Of a stretch of 64,000 nucleotides of DNA, positions 1-10,267 are shown one piece after another (position 1 is the stretch's first letter; each line of letters opens with the position of its first letter). A program made the position numbers and the translations under genes. The notes beneath the pieces were generated by a model, which did no database searches, was not told the origin of the DNA, and saw only the letters and a program-made list of their open reading frames with translations. Source of the DNA: an uncultured Exiguobacterium sp. (GTDB lineage: Bacteria > Bacillota > Bacilli > Exiguobacteriales > Exiguobacteriaceae). Location: assembly GCA_913775715.1 (NCBI GenBank), contig CAJYMC010000007.1, positions 1,612,001-1,676,000 on the forward strand, written 5' to 3'.

Positions 1-96
1 CCATGCTGGAATACCAGCAGCAAATACTTTGTAGATCGGCAACAGTCCACCAATCACGTAGGCGACGAATGTCGCACTCATACCCCGTTTATCCAC
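1..96 (-). CDS. RarD-like EamA family transporter, N-terminal fragment
   Basis: Only the first 32 codons are inside the window and the gene runs off the left edge. It starts at a GTG (94-96) preceded by AAGGAGGATGACC, a strong ribosome binding site. The peptide begins MDKRGMSATFVAYVIGGLLP, a hydrophobic first membrane segment resembling the GLLPIYWK region at the start of RarD/EamA drug-metabolite transporters. The usual Trp before Gly-Leu-Leu-Pro is a Gly here. With so little sequence the family call is tentative; another multi-pass membrane protein is possible. Confidence 0.45.
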   Translation of the reverse strand, partial: MDKRGMSATFVAYVIGGLLPIYKVFAAGIPAW

Positions 97-116
97 GGTC
101 ATCCTCCTTATGTAAG

Positions 117-143
117 AAGAAAGCCGCCAGTGGCGACTTTCTT
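117..143 (-). terminator. Probable terminator after rluF
   Basis: Imperfect inverted repeat of 13-nt arms (AAGAAAGCCGCCA and its near complement, one G-U pair) lying just after the rluF stop and before the next gene. Read on the minus strand the stem ends in TTTCTTC, a weak T-rich tail. Confidence 0.5.
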
Positions 144-149
144 TGAACC

Positions 150-845
150 TTATTGCCCGTCAAGCGTCGTAAACAATTCACGTAATTCCGCTTCTGTCAA
201 ATCACGCCAAGAACCGATTGGTAAATCACCAAGCTCGATATTCATGATCCGAACGCGTTGCAGACGTTTGACCCGATAGCCGAACTCTTTACACATACGG
301 CGAATCTGACGATTTAACCCTTGCGTCAAAATGATCCGGAACGTCCGCGTCTCGAGTGGCTCAACGATGCATTCTTTTGTCGTCGTACCGAGAATGTCGA
401 CCCCACTCGCCATGCCTTGAATGAACGTATCTGTAATTGGTGCATCGACGGTCACGATATATTCCTTATCGTGATTGTTTTCCGCTCGTAAGATCCGGTT
501 GACGACATCACCGTCATTCGTCAAAAGAATCAAACCGTCTGAATCTTTATCAAGACGACCAATCGGGAAAATCCGCTTCGGATGGTTGACGAAATCGATG
601 ATGTTTCCTTCGATGTCAAGCTCCGTCGTACACGTGATGCCGACTGGTTTATTTAAGACGATGTAAACAGGTTTTGGCTTCGTTTGGAGTGGTTGACCGT
701 CGATTTCGACGACGTCCGTCTCTTCAGCTTGCGAGCCGAGTTCTGCCGTCAGACCGTTGATCGTCACCCGACCCGCTTCGACTAATTTATCGGCAGCACG
801 CCTTGAGCAAAAGCCCGTTTCGCTAATGAATTTGTTGATTCGCAT
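150..845 (-). CDS. rluF: 23S rRNA pseudouridine synthase, RluF type
   Basis: Isomerises a uridine to pseudouridine in 23S rRNA (U2604 region by family assignment). The 231-residue protein has an N-terminal S4 RNA-binding domain (about residues 1-55, MRINKFISETGFCSRR) followed by the RsuA/RluB/E/F catalytic domain. The catalytic Asp is D99 in IGRLDKDSDGL. The conserved QGLNRQIRRMC segment lies near residues 175-185. The phrases ILRAENNHDKEY and SGVDILGT are typical of RluF rather than RluB. The start ATG follows AGAGGATACCATTC. It is a single gene, separated from mtaB by a terminator. Confidence 0.85.
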   Translation of the reverse strand: MRINKFISETGFCSRRAADKLVEAGRVTINGLTAELGSQAEETDVVEIDGQPLQTKPKPVYIVLNKPVGITCTTELDIEGNIIDFVNHPKRIFPIGRLDKDSDGLILLTNDGDVVNRILRAENNHDKEYIVTVDAPITDTFIQGMASGVDILGTTTKECIVEPLETRTFRIILTQGLNRQIRRMCKEFGYRVKRLQRVRIMNIELGDLPIGSWRDLTEAELRELFTTLDGQ

Positions 846-906
846 GAATGGTATCCTCTTTCCTTAATTGAACTGTATTCAGTGTAGCGCATTCCTGAAA
901 TGAAAA

Positions 907-945
907 CAAAAAAAGTGGCAAAGAAAACCAGAGGTTCCCTTTGCC
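907..945 (-). terminator. Intrinsic terminator of the hrcA-mtaB operon
   Basis: GGCAAAG...CTTTGCC stem with an inner AACC/GGTT pairing, followed on the minus strand by a run of seven T. It lies directly after the mtaB stop. Confidence 0.8.
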
Positions 946-952
946 CTTTCGA

Positions 953-2287
953 TTAGACTGCAGCATCTTTGAGTGTCTGCATAATACGAACGAATTGACC
1001 ATCATTCATCGGATAGCCCGCTTTCGTGATTTTGACACGAACGAGTTGTCCGATCATTGACTCATCGCCTTCGATTGCGACACGCAGATAGTTATCCGTG
1101 TAACCGACGAGACGACCACGTGCTTCTTCCGAGAATTCTTCCGGAATGATTTCAAGCAGTTCTCCCTCGTATTTCGAAGCATATTCCTTCGCGAGTTGAT
1201 CCGATAAGGCGATCAAACGCGCGACGCGTTCTTCTTTGATTGATTCCTCGACCTGATCATCCATCATCGCAGCTGGTGTACCTGTCCGTTTCGAGTACGG
1301 GAAAACATGCAGCTCACTGAACTTATGATCATTGATGAAGTTGAACGTTTCCATAAACTCTTCTTCCGTCTCACCTGGGAAACCGACGATGACATCTGAC
1401 GTGATCGCACAGTCAGGCAGGACTTCCTTCAGACGCGTGATACGTTCTCCGAATTCCGCCATCGTATACTTGCGGCGCATTCGGCGAAGGACCGTATCGG
1501 AAGCAGACTGGATCGGAACGTGCAAGTGACGAACGACGATCGGTGAGTCCTTCAGGACATCGAGTACCTCGTCCGTGATTTGACTCGCTTCGATCGACGA
1601 AATGCGTAAGCGTTCAAGTCCATTGACGGATTCGAGTGCTTTAAGTAGTTTCGCTAAGTTGTAGTCTTTCAAGTCTTCTCCGTATCCACCTGTATGGATT
1701 CCCGTCAAGACGATTTCTTTGTAACCCGCATCAACGAGCTGTTGTGCTTGCTTCAAGACATCTTCCGGTTGACGAGACCGCATGAGACCACGCGCCCATG
1801 GGATGATACAGAACGTACAGAAGTTGTTACAACCTTCTTGAATTTTCAGCGAAGCCCGTGTCCGGTCCGTAAAAGCCGGTACATCCAGTTCTTCATAGAC
1901 TTTGGCTTTCATGATGTTTCCGACCGCATTGATTGGCATGCGTTCTTCACGGAATTGTTCGATGTATCCAATCATTTTATGCCGATCTTGCGTTCCGACG
2001 ACGACATCGACGCCAGGAATCGCCATGATCTCAGCAGGAGACGTTTGAGCATAACAACCGGTTACGCAGATGACACTATCCGGATTTTGGCGAATCGCCC
2101 GTCGGATGACTTGGCGACTTTTCTTATCTCCGGTATTCGTGACTGTACATGTATTGACGACATACACGTCCGCATGATCAGCAAAATCAACGCGTGCGTA
2201 GCCAGCGTCCTTGAACAGTTGCCAGACAGCTTCTGTTTCGTAATGGTTGACTTTACAGCCAAGCGTTTGAAAGGCAACAGTTGCCAT
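953..2287 (-). CDS. mtaB: tRNA (t6A37)-C2 methylthiotransferase MtaB
   Basis: Radical-SAM methylthiotransferase that converts t6A37 to ms2t6A in ANN-decoding tRNAs (YqeV of B. subtilis). The N-terminal UPF0004 domain has the three cluster-binding Cys in FQTLGCK, VNTCTV and TGCYA. The radical SAM motif is EGCNNFCTFC (CX3CX2C) at about residue 145, and a TRAM-like RNA-binding segment closes the protein (YTDNYLRVAIEGD). I prefer the ATG at 2287, 8 nt after AAAGGGTG. A GTG three codons upstream (2296) would overlap the rsmE stop by 4 nt and is the alternative. It is the last gene of the heat-shock operon, followed by a terminator. Confidence 0.92.
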   Translation of the reverse strand: MATVAFQTLGCKVNHYETEAVWQLFKDAGYARVDFADHADVYVVNTCTVTNTGDKKSRQVIRRAIRQNPDSVICVTGCYAQTSPAEIMAIPGVDVVVGTQDRHKMIGYIEQFREERMPINAVGNIMKAKVYEELDVPAFTDRTRASLKIQEGCNNFCTFCIIPWARGLMRSRQPEDVLKQAQQLVDAGYKEIVLTGIHTGGYGEDLKDYNLAKLLKALESVNGLERLRISSIEASQITDEVLDVLKDSPIVVRHLHVPIQSASDTVLRRMRRKYTMAEFGERITRLKEVLPDCAITSDVIVGFPGETEEEFMETFNFINDHKFSELHVFPYSKRTGTPAAMMDDQVEESIKEERVARLIALSDQLAKEYASKYEGELLEIIPEEFSEEARGRLVGYTDNYLRVAIEGDESMIGQLVRVKITKAGYPMNDGQFVRIMQTLKDAAV

Positions 2288-2292
2288 TTCGT

Positions 2293-3039
2293 TCACCCTT
2301 TCAATTCAAAATGATACGAGACGGCGGAAAGGACATAAAATGGTGCCGTTTCCGTCCGTAAGATGCGGCGCCCTAGAGCGGCTTTTTTAAAACCGGCATC
2401 CGTCAAACGTGCGATTTCTGCTTCAGCGAACCCACCTTCAGGTCCGATGACGACAAGAAGGGAATCACCCTCTTGCAATCCAGCAAGCGTCGTAGCGAGG
2501 ACGGAGGCCTCCCCTTGTTTCGCTGATTCTTCATAGGCAACCAGACAAGCCGTATAGTTCGATGCATCCTGTAAGACTTCATCATACGCCACGAAGTCGA
2601 CTGTCGGCAAGTGGGCACGGTACGATTGTTCGGCTGCTTCCTTGACGATTTTTTCGAGTCGTTCAATCTTTTTCGGCACCTTCTTTTGATCCCATTTCGA
2701 GACGGAACGATCGGCTTCGAAAATCCGTAGATGATGCATACCGAGTTCCGTTGCTTTTTGGGCAACGAGTTCGATCTTATCACCTTTTGGCAATCCATGG
2801 GCGATCGTCACACGAATCGGTAACTCCGTCTCGATCGGTAGCGTCTCTTCGATCCGGGCAGAAGCCGCTTGTTTATCGAGTGCTTCCAGGCGGCACCGGT
2901 AAAGACCTGTCCCGTCGAGTACGAGAATCTCTCCGCCGACTTCCATCCGCATGACGTTTTTCATATGGTGTGCGTCGTCTTTCGGGAGATGAAACACATC
3001 TCCCTGACGCATCGAGGGCTCGACGAAATACCGTTGCAT
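2293..3039 (-). CDS. rsmE: 16S rRNA m3U1498 methyltransferase RsmE
   Basis: SPOUT-class methyltransferase that N3-methylates U1498 of 16S rRNA in the assembled 30S subunit. The protein begins MQRYFVEPSMRQGDVFHLPK with the N-terminal PUA-like domain. The knotted SAM site is visible as VVIGPEGGFAEAEIARL and the C-terminal ALGRRILRTETA. The ATG at 3039 is chosen because GGGAGGCG sits just upstream, overlapping the prmA stop. A longer open frame to 3084 adds an unsupported basic extension. It is tightly coupled to prmA and mtaB as in B. subtilis (yqeU). Confidence 0.92.
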   Translation of the reverse strand: MQRYFVEPSMRQGDVFHLPKDDAHHMKNVMRMEVGGEILVLDGTGLYRCRLEALDKQAASARIEETLPIETELPIRVTIAHGLPKGDKIELVAQKATELGMHHLRIFEADRSVSKWDQKKVPKKIERLEKIVKEAAEQSYRAHLPTVDFVAYDEVLQDASNYTACLVAYEESAKQGEASVLATTLAGLQEGDSLLVVIGPEGGFAEAEIARLTDAGFKKAALGRRILRTETAPFYVLSAVSYHFELKG

Positions 3040-3043
3040 GTGT

Positions 3044-3991
3044 TTACGCCTCCCGTTTCGCGATGATCGCGACCCAGTCCTCAAGCTTCGTTGTCTCGAC
3101 GATCGTAAATCCTGCTTCTTGCATCGCTTGGACGACCATATCCTTCTTCTGACTGATGATACCGGAAGCGATGAAATGACCGCCTGGTAACGTCAACGTA
3201 TAGGCATCCTTGACGAAGAGGAGAATGACTTCCGCTAAGATGTTCGCGACGATCAACTCGACCGGCTCACTCAATTCCTTCATCAAGTCGCCTTGGCGAA
3301 CCGTGATTTGCTCACTGACTTCGTTCAAAGCGACATTTTCCGTCGCTGATTTGACAGCGACTTCGTCTAAATCGAGTGCAAAGACATCCTTTGCCCCAAG
3401 CTTCGCAGCTGCAATCGCGAGGACACCGGATCCCGTTCCGACATCGACGACACGGTCTTGCTCTTGCAAGTAATTCTCAATCGCTTGAATACAGAGGACC
3501 GTCGTCGGGTGTGTTCCTGTTCCGAACGCCATACCTGGATCGAGCTCGATGATTTTTTCATCCGGTTGTGGTGTATAGTCTTCCCACATTGGGACGACCG
3601 TCAGATGGCGGCTGATCTTGACTGGCTTATAGAATTGTTTCCATGAATGAGCCCAGTCTTCTTCATCTACTTGAGTCAGCGTGACAGCACCCGTACCAAT
3701 CGACAGACCGAAGTTCGTCAACTGTTGGATGTCATGTTCGATGCCCTTGATCGTGTCCGTCAAATCGCTGCTTTCTGCAAGATACGCCTTCACGAGTACA
3801 CCTTGTGTCGGATACTCGTCTCGTTTCGTCTCATCCCAAATTTCACCGAAGTTATCTTCGCGGTGGGACATCATCTCGAAATCTTCGACGTCCTCGATGA
3901 CGACTCCGCTTGCTCCCGCTTCATGTAAGATGTTTGAAACTGCTTCGATGGCTTCTTGTGTCGTATGGACACAGATCTCTGACCATTTCAT
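3044..3991 (-). CDS. prmA: Ribosomal protein L11 methyltransferase PrmA
   Basis: SAM-dependent trimethylation of ribosomal protein L11 in the cytoplasm. The 315-residue length is typical. The N-terminal substrate-recognition domain (MKWSEICVHTTQEAIEAVSN) is followed by the Rossmann fold: motif I VVDVGTGSGVLAIAAAKLGA near residue 182 and VANILAEVI as the motif IV equivalent. The start ATG follows GAGGAGCGTGACAAGAA. It is 25 bp downstream of dnaJ and is co-transcribed with the chaperone genes. Confidence 0.93.
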   Translation of the reverse strand: MKWSEICVHTTQEAIEAVSNILHEAGASGVVIEDVEDFEMMSHREDNFGEIWDETKRDEYPTQGVLVKAYLAESSDLTDTIKGIEHDIQQLTNFGLSIGTGAVTLTQVDEEDWAHSWKQFYKPVKISRHLTVVPMWEDYTPQPDEKIIELDPGMAFGTGTHPTTVLCIQAIENYLQEQDRVVDVGTGSGVLAIAAAKLGAKDVFALDLDEVAVKSATENVALNEVSEQITVRQGDLMKELSEPVELIVANILAEVILLFVKDAYTLTLPGGHFIASGIISQKKDMVVQAMQEAGFTIVETTKLEDWVAIIAKREA

Positions 3992-4016
3992 TTCTTGTCA
4001 CGCTCCTCTGTAGTGA

Positions 4017-5123
4017 TCACCCTGTAAAGAATGTCTTGATCCGGCTGAAGACACCTTCGTGTTGCTCTTCGACACCTTTTTCATCGCTGATTTCATTGAA
4101 TTCCCGTAAGAGTTCTTTTTGACGTTCCGTCAGATTCTTCGGTGTAATGACGACGACATTGACGTACTGGTCGCCATGGTGACCGGATCGAACGTTCGGC
4201 ATCCCTTTTCCGCGGAGACGGAATCGTGATCCTGTCTGTGTTCCGGCTGGAATCTTCAGACTGACCTTACCGTGAACAGTCGGCACTTCGATCTCATCGC
4301 CAAGTGTTGCTTGCGCGAATGTAAGTGGCATATCCATGACGATATGATCGTCGACACGTTCGAACAGTTCATGTGCTGCGACACGAACGACGACATACAA
4401 GTCACCTGCTGGTCCACCGTTGACACCGGCTTCCCCTTTACCTGCTAAGCGGATTTGTTGCCCATTGTCGATCCCTGCTGGAATTTTGACACGGACATCT
4501 TTGTTTTTGCGAACGCGACCGGCTCCACGACATGTTTCACATGGCTCCTTGACGATTTGTCCACGGCCATGACATGTCGAACATGTCGTTTGGTTGACGA
4601 CACGACCGAACATCGTGTTTTGTTCGACGTTGATGTGACCCGAACCACCGCATCGTTTACATGTTTCCGGATGTGTTCCTGGTTTAGCACCCGAACCATG
4701 ACATGTACCGCAATCTTCTTCGACTGGAATCGTGATCGTCTTCTCGACGCCTGTGACCGATTCCATGAAGTCGATTTCCTCGACGTATTGTAAATCCTGT
4801 CCTTTACGTGGTGCGTTTGGATCTTGACGACGTCCGCCACCGAAGAACATGTCGAAGATGTCGCCAAATCCTTCAGCTCCACTGAATCCACCGCCACCTT
4901 GTGATGGATCTTGGTGACCGAATTGGTCGTAACGTGCTCGTTTATTGTCATCGGATAACACTTCATACGCTTCCGATAATTCCTTGAATTTCGCATCCGC
5001 ATCTGCTTCCTTGTTGACGTCCGGGTGGTACGTCCGGGCAAGCTTACGGTACGCGCGTTTGATTTCCGCTGATGAGGCATCGCGCGCGACGCCTAGTACT
5101 TCATAATAATCGCGTTTTTCCAC
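4017..5123 (-). CDS. dnaJ: Chaperone DnaJ (Hsp40)
   Basis: Co-chaperone that stimulates DnaK ATPase and delivers substrates. The 368-residue protein has the J domain with YHPDVNK (HPD motif near residue 33), a Gly-rich linker (QGGGGFSG) and a zinc-binding domain with four CxxCxGxG repeats ([32 protein letters not shown]), then the C-terminal beta domains. Translation starts at GTG, 9-10 nt after AGAGGA. It lies downstream of dnaK, separated by 132 bp with a strong hairpin, which probably lowers dnaJ expression relative to dnaK. Confidence 0.96.
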   Translation of the reverse strand: MEKRDYYEVLGVARDASSAEIKRAYRKLARTYHPDVNKEADADAKFKELSEAYEVLSDDNKRARYDQFGHQDPSQGGGGFSGAEGFGDIFDMFFGGGRRQDPNAPRKGQDLQYVEEIDFMESVTGVEKTITIPVEEDCGTCHGSGAKPGTHPETCKRCGGSGHINVEQNTMFGRVVNQTTCSTCHGRGQIVKEPCETCRGAGRVRKNKDVRVKIPAGIDNGQQIRLAGKGEAGVNGGPAGDLYVVVRVAAHELFERVDDHIVMDMPLTFAQATLGDEIEVPTVHGKVSLKIPAGTQTGSRFRLRGKGMPNVRSGHHGDQYVNVVVITPKNLTERQKELLREFNEISDEKGVEEQHEGVFSRIKTFFTG

Positions 5124-5195
5124 GTGCAGTCTTCCTCTCTCGATTCCGATTCATTTCATACTGTTTGATTTTACCGAACTTCGTGCGACATGGAA

Positions 5196-5225
5196 AGAGC
5201 CAAAGCGCGGATACGCTTTGGCTCT
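5196..5225 (-). terminator. dnaK-dnaJ intergenic hairpin
   Basis: Perfect 12-bp stem (AGAGCCAAAGCG and complement, loop CGGATA) followed on the minus strand by TTTCC. It sits between dnaK and dnaJ and probably acts as a partial terminator or a 3'-end stabiliser of the grpE-dnaK message. There is no long T run, so full termination is unlikely. Confidence 0.65.
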
Positions 5226-5255
5226 CTCTAGCGCCCGAAAAATCGGTCGGATGAA

Positions 5256-7085
<1,830 letters not shown>

Positions 7086-7130
7086 CTATTTCCTCGCTTT
7101 CAATGATTGGAATAATAAAGTGCAAGCCGA

Positions 7131-7688
7131 TTACTCAGCTACTTTAACCATACTCGGACGAATCACACGATCGTGCAATTTGTACCCTTTTTGGAATTCA
7201 GCGATGACGACGCCTGATTCGTGTTCTTCGCTCGCTTCTTGAACGACCGCTTGGTGTAAGTTCGGATCGAACGCTTCACCGACAGCTGGAATCTCGACGA
7301 CGCCTTCATTTTGAAGCGTTTCAACGAGTTGACGCTTCACCATTTCGACACCCGTCAAGACGGATTTCGTCTCTTCGTTTTCCGTCTCGATTTGGAGCGC
7401 ACGGTCCAAGTTATCGACGAGTGGCAATAGCTTTTCGACGATTGCTTGTGAAGAATACTTCGCGCGATTCTCTGCTTCGACACGGTTGCGACGTTTGAAG
7501 TTCTCAAAATCCGCACGGAGGCGTAATTCTGAAGCTTTTGCTTCTGCGAGTTGTGCTTCGAAGTCTGGTTTCTCATCTTCGACGAGATCCGCTTGGATGA
7601 CTTCTTCTTCTGTGACTTCGACGGTTTCAGTCGGCTCTGTCACGTTTTCTTCTTGTTGGAGGTTTTGATTCTGTTCTTTTTCTTCCAC
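7131..7688 (-). CDS. grpE: Nucleotide exchange factor GrpE
   Basis: Releases ADP from DnaK. The 185-residue protein has a highly acidic, Glu-rich N-terminus (residues 1-45), a long coiled coil (ASELRLRADFENFKRRNRVE) and the C-terminal beta domain (VGEAFDPNLHQAV, KGYKLHDRVIRPSMVKVAE). Translation begins at GTG, 11 nt after AAAGGGG. It is the second gene of the hrcA operon and is controlled by the CIRCE element upstream of hrcA. Confidence 0.95.
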   Translation of the reverse strand: MEEKEQNQNLQQEENVTEPTETVEVTEEEVIQADLVEDEKPDFEAQLAEAKASELRLRADFENFKRRNRVEAENRAKYSSQAIVEKLLPLVDNLDRALQIETENEETKSVLTGVEMVKRQLVETLQNEGVVEIPAVGEAFDPNLHQAVVQEASEEHESGVVIAEFQKGYKLHDRVIRPSMVKVAE

Positions 7689-7712
7689 TCTGAATCGAGC
7701 CCCTTTCTATAT

Positions 7713-8747
7713 TCAATCCAAATTGTTCTTATGCAATTCGGTTTGGAATGCTTGAAGTAGATGGATGATCGAGTTGATTCCCCGGTTGTAATCCATCCGT
7801 TTCGGTCCGATCAAGGCGAGTGTCCCGATCGAGACACCGTCGACCGAATAATGGGCCCGGATGACGCTACAATCTTTTAATGCATCCACATTGTTCTCAC
7901 TCCCGATCGTGATCAAGATTTGATTATCGAGATTCGGTCGGAGGAAGTCGAGAACGGCTTCTTGCTGTTCGATCAACTCGAGAACAGGTCGTAGTTTGGC
8001 GACGTCCTGAAATTCGGGCTGATCGAACATGTTGGCTTTCCCGCCCAGATAAATGAACGGTCGTTCCTCTTGATCCGTCAAGACGAGATCAAGTGCCTTC
8101 GAAAGCAACACCGTCTGTTCAGAATGCTCTGAACGGAAGCGACGGATTTCCTCGAGCAGACGACTGCGTAAGGCTGAGAGCGGCGTACCGCGTAACGTCT
8201 GATTCAGACGTTCCATCAGCCGGCTCGCTGCTTCTTGGGACAACGCTTGATTCAATTGCAAGGTCTTGTGTTCGACATGTCCTGTCTCCGTGACGAGAAC
8301 GATGACGACTCGACCTTCGGCAAGAGGAATCAATTCCAGATGATGCAGGCGTTGCCCTTCTTCTTTTGGACCAAGTACAAGTGTCGTGTAATGGGTTAAA
8401 TCGCTCAACAGGTCTGCTGTATGCCGAATCAACCGATCATTCTCATTCACGGAATGGGCAAAGAGTGATTTCAATGCCTGTGCTTCTTTTGGTGTGATGC
8501 TTTCCGGACGAATCAGATGGTCGACATAAAAACGATATCCGAGTTCGGAAGGAATCCGTCCTGCGGAAGTGTGTGGCTTTTCAATCAGACCCATCTCTTC
8601 GAGGTCCGCCATCTCGTTACGAATGGTCGCGGAACTGAACGTCACGTCGTCTCGTTTCGAGAGCGTCCGTGAGCCGACGGGTTGAGCGGTCTTGATATAG
8701 TCATCGACGATTGCACGCAAAATCAACAATTGACGATCCGTCAGCAC
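7713..8747 (-). CDS. hrcA: Heat-inducible transcription repressor HrcA
   Basis: Winged-helix repressor that binds CIRCE and is kept active by GroEL. The N-terminal DNA-binding domain includes [20 protein letters not shown] and [22 protein letters not shown]; a GAF-like domain follows. I chose the GTG at 8747 (protein [17 protein letters not shown], the usual HrcA start), 8 nt after AAGGTGG. The open frame extends four codons further to a GTG at 8759 without a proper binding site. It is first in the operon hrcA-grpE-dnaK-dnaJ-prmA-rsmE-mtaB and autoregulated through the adjacent CIRCE. Confidence 0.94.
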   Translation of the reverse strand: MLTDRQLLILRAIVDDYIKTAQPVGSRTLSKRDDVTFSSATIRNEMADLEEMGLIEKPHTSAGRIPSELGYRFYVDHLIRPESITPKEAQALKSLFAHSVNENDRLIRHTADLLSDLTHYTTLVLGPKEEGQRLHHLELIPLAEGRVVIVLVTETGHVEHKTLQLNQALSQEAASRLMERLNQTLRGTPLSALRSRLLEEIRRFRSEHSEQTVLLSKALDLVLTDQEERPFIYLGGKANMFDQPEFQDVAKLRPVLELIEQQEAVLDFLRPNLDNQILITIGSENNVDALKDCSVIRAHYSVDGVSIGTLALIGPKRMDYNRGINSIIHLLQAFQTELHKNNLD

Positions 8748-8768
8748 CTTCTTCACCACCTTATTTTG

Positions 8769-8795
8769 TTAGCACTCACTTTTAACGAGTGCTAA
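8769..8795 (-). promoter_or_regulatory. CIRCE operator (HrcA binding site)
   Basis: Perfect consensus inverted repeat TTAGCACTC-N9-GAGTGCTAA, placed between the hrcA promoter and the hrcA start so that bound HrcA blocks transcription of the whole chaperone operon. Confidence 0.97.
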
Positions 8796-8806
8796 TTACA
8801 TCTTTT

Positions 8807-8835
8807 ACTATAAGGAATTGTCAGTCCGATGTCAA
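8807..8835 (-). promoter_or_regulatory. Sigma-A promoter of the hrcA operon
   Basis: On the minus strand TTGACA (8830-8835), 17-bp spacer, TATAGT (8807-8812). The predicted start near 8800 places the CIRCE element immediately downstream. Confidence 0.9.
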
Positions 8836-8852
8836 CCGAATTGCGTGACCCT

Positions 8853-8881
8853 TTGAACAGTTTCCCATTCTGCGATACAGT
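8853..8881 (+). promoter_or_regulatory. Sigma-A-like promoter for the small peptide gene
   Basis: TTGAAC (8853-8858), 17-bp spacer, TACAGT (8876-8881), firing away from hrcA and ending about 20 nt before the ribosome binding site of the 31-residue ORF. Confidence 0.6.
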
Positions 8882-8909
8882 GAAACAAAGAATGGAAAGG
8901 ATGAATCGG

Positions 8910-9005
8910 ATGATTGAATTATTGGCAATGGCAGGAGTCTTTGTCTGGCTGTTCATCGCGGTCATCGGAACGACTGCTTATTTTTTAAGGAAATCCAAAA
9001 AATGA
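8910..9005 (+). CDS. Small single-pass membrane peptide, unknown function
   Basis: A 31-codon ORF too short for usual gene calling. The product starts MIELLAMAGVFVWLFIAVIG and continues with TTAYFLRKSKK: one membrane helix with a basic C-terminal tail. GGAAAGG lies 9 nt before the ATG at 8910. An in-frame ATG at 8901 has no room for a binding site. A sigma-A-like promoter precedes it and a bidirectional terminator follows, so it looks like a self-contained transcription unit diverging from hrcA. I do not recognise a family; the layout is suggestive of a regulatory or stress micropeptide but that is inference. Confidence 0.55.
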   Translation: MIELLAMAGVFVWLFIAVIGTTAYFLRKSKK

Positions 9006-9008
9006 AAA

Positions 9009-9045
9009 GAAGCGGTATTCCTCTTTATTAAGGGAACACCGCTTC
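9009..9045. terminator. Bidirectional terminator between the small peptide gene and hemW
   Basis: GAAGCGGT...ACCGCTTC stem with an inner TTCC/GGAA pairing. It is followed by CCTTTCATTTATT on the plus strand and TTTTCATTTTTT on the minus strand, serving both convergent genes. Confidence 0.8.
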
Positions 9046-9063
9046 CTTTCATTTATTCAAGGT

Positions 9064-10209
9064 TCATTGAACCTGCGCTTCACCGATGAATTCTGCAAAG
9101 ACTTCGTTCGCTAACGGAATGCCGGCTGGCGTCAAACGGATATGTGTCTCCGTCTGTTCGACGAGACCGTTTGGCAACAACCGTTTCATGACGTCACCAA
9201 ACACATCTTCAAACGCTACTCCATACTTCGCCTGGAAACGTTTGAGTGATACGCCGTCCTTCATTCGAAGTCCAAGGAACATCTCTTCTTCCATCCGCTC
9301 GACGTTCGTCAACGGCGTCTCTTTTCGAACCGGTAATCCTTCCGCCTTGATATAGTGCGGAATCGGGGCAATATTCGCACGACGCGTCTGATTGATATAG
9401 CTGTGTGATCCTGCACCGAATCCGTAGTACTCATCGTTTTCCCAGTAGACGCGATTATGGCGACTCTCTTTTCCTGTTTGCGCGAAATTCGAGATCTCAT
9501 ACTGCGCATATCCACCTGCTTCGATCGTATCGATCATCACTTGATACATCTCAGCCTCGAGATCTTGCGTTGGTAAAGGTAACTTTCCTTTTCGCTCTTG
9601 AATCGCAAAGACTGTATGCGGCTCTAAGATCAATGAATAAGATGAGATATGCGTGATCGGCAATTGAAGTGCCCGCTTGACGTCATAGCGAACCTGATCG
9701 AGCGTCTGATTCGGTAAGCCGAACATCAAGTCGACGGAGATGTTATCAAACCGTTTTGCCGCTGCGTCGAGCGTCTGCGCGACTTTCGCTTCCCGGTGCG
9801 TCCGACCGATGCGTTCGAGCAACCCGTCATCAAACGATTGGACACCAAAACTGACGCGGTTGACACCGCCCGCTTTCATGATATCGAGTTTCTCTTCCGA
9901 CACACCGTCCGGGTTCGACTCGACCGTATACTCTAAATCATCGCCTGTCAGTGGCAACAAGTGCTTCTGGATGATTTCCATCAACCGTTGCATCTGTGGT
10001 TCATTCAAAGCGGTTGGTGTTCCGCCACCGATGAAGATCGTCTCGAGATGATCCGTCGGGTATTGTTTCAACGTCAGTTCGATTTCGCGTTCGAGCGCAT
10101 CGAGGTATTCATCGACGGGCTGATTCTTTAAAAAGACTTTATTGAAATCACAGTAATAACAAATATGTTCACAAAAAGGGATGTGGACATATGCGGCGCG
10201 TATTCCCAT
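9064..10209 (-). CDS. hemW: Radical SAM heme chaperone HemW
   Basis: HemN-like protein now regarded as a heme-binding chaperone rather than a coproporphyrinogen dehydrogenase. The 381 residues begin MGIRAAYVHIPFCEHICYYC with the CX3CX2C radical-SAM motif at C13, C17 and C20, followed by DFNK, typical of HemW. FIGGGTPTAL and SFGVQSFDDGLLERIGRTH are conserved SAM-fold segments. The ATG follows GAGGCGAA. In B. subtilis hemW also sits between lepA and hrcA; here a terminator separates it from lepA. Confidence 0.9.
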   Translation of the reverse strand: MGIRAAYVHIPFCEHICYYCDFNKVFLKNQPVDEYLDALEREIELTLKQYPTDHLETIFIGGGTPTALNEPQMQRLMEIIQKHLLPLTGDDLEYTVESNPDGVSEEKLDIMKAGGVNRVSFGVQSFDDGLLERIGRTHREAKVAQTLDAAAKRFDNISVDLMFGLPNQTLDQVRYDVKRALQLPITHISSYSLILEPHTVFAIQERKGKLPLPTQDLEAEMYQVMIDTIEAGGYAQYEISNFAQTGKESRHNRVYWENDEYYGFGAGSHSYINQTRRANIAPIPHYIKAEGLPVRKETPLTNVERMEEEMFLGLRMKDGVSLKRFQAKYGVAFEDVFGDVMKRLLPNGLVEQTETHIRLTPAGIPLANEVFAEFIGEAQVQ

Positions 10210-10228
10210 TTCGCCTCATCCTTTCTCT

Positions 10229-10260
10229 ATAAAAACCAAAAAGGGGACGCAAGCGCCCCC
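10229..10260 (-). terminator. Intrinsic terminator after lepA
   Basis: G-rich stem GGGG-CGC/GCG-CCCC with a short loop, followed on the minus strand by TTTTTGGTTTTT. It lies between the lepA stop and the hemW start, so hemW may depend on read-through or its own promoter. Confidence 0.85.
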
Positions 10261-10267
10261 CACCTGT

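Noticed and set aside
1694..2314. 206-codon plus-strand open frame opposite mtaB
   Set aside because: Antisense shadow of a well-supported gene; composition rich in Asp/Arg/Thr from reverse-frame codons, no binding site.
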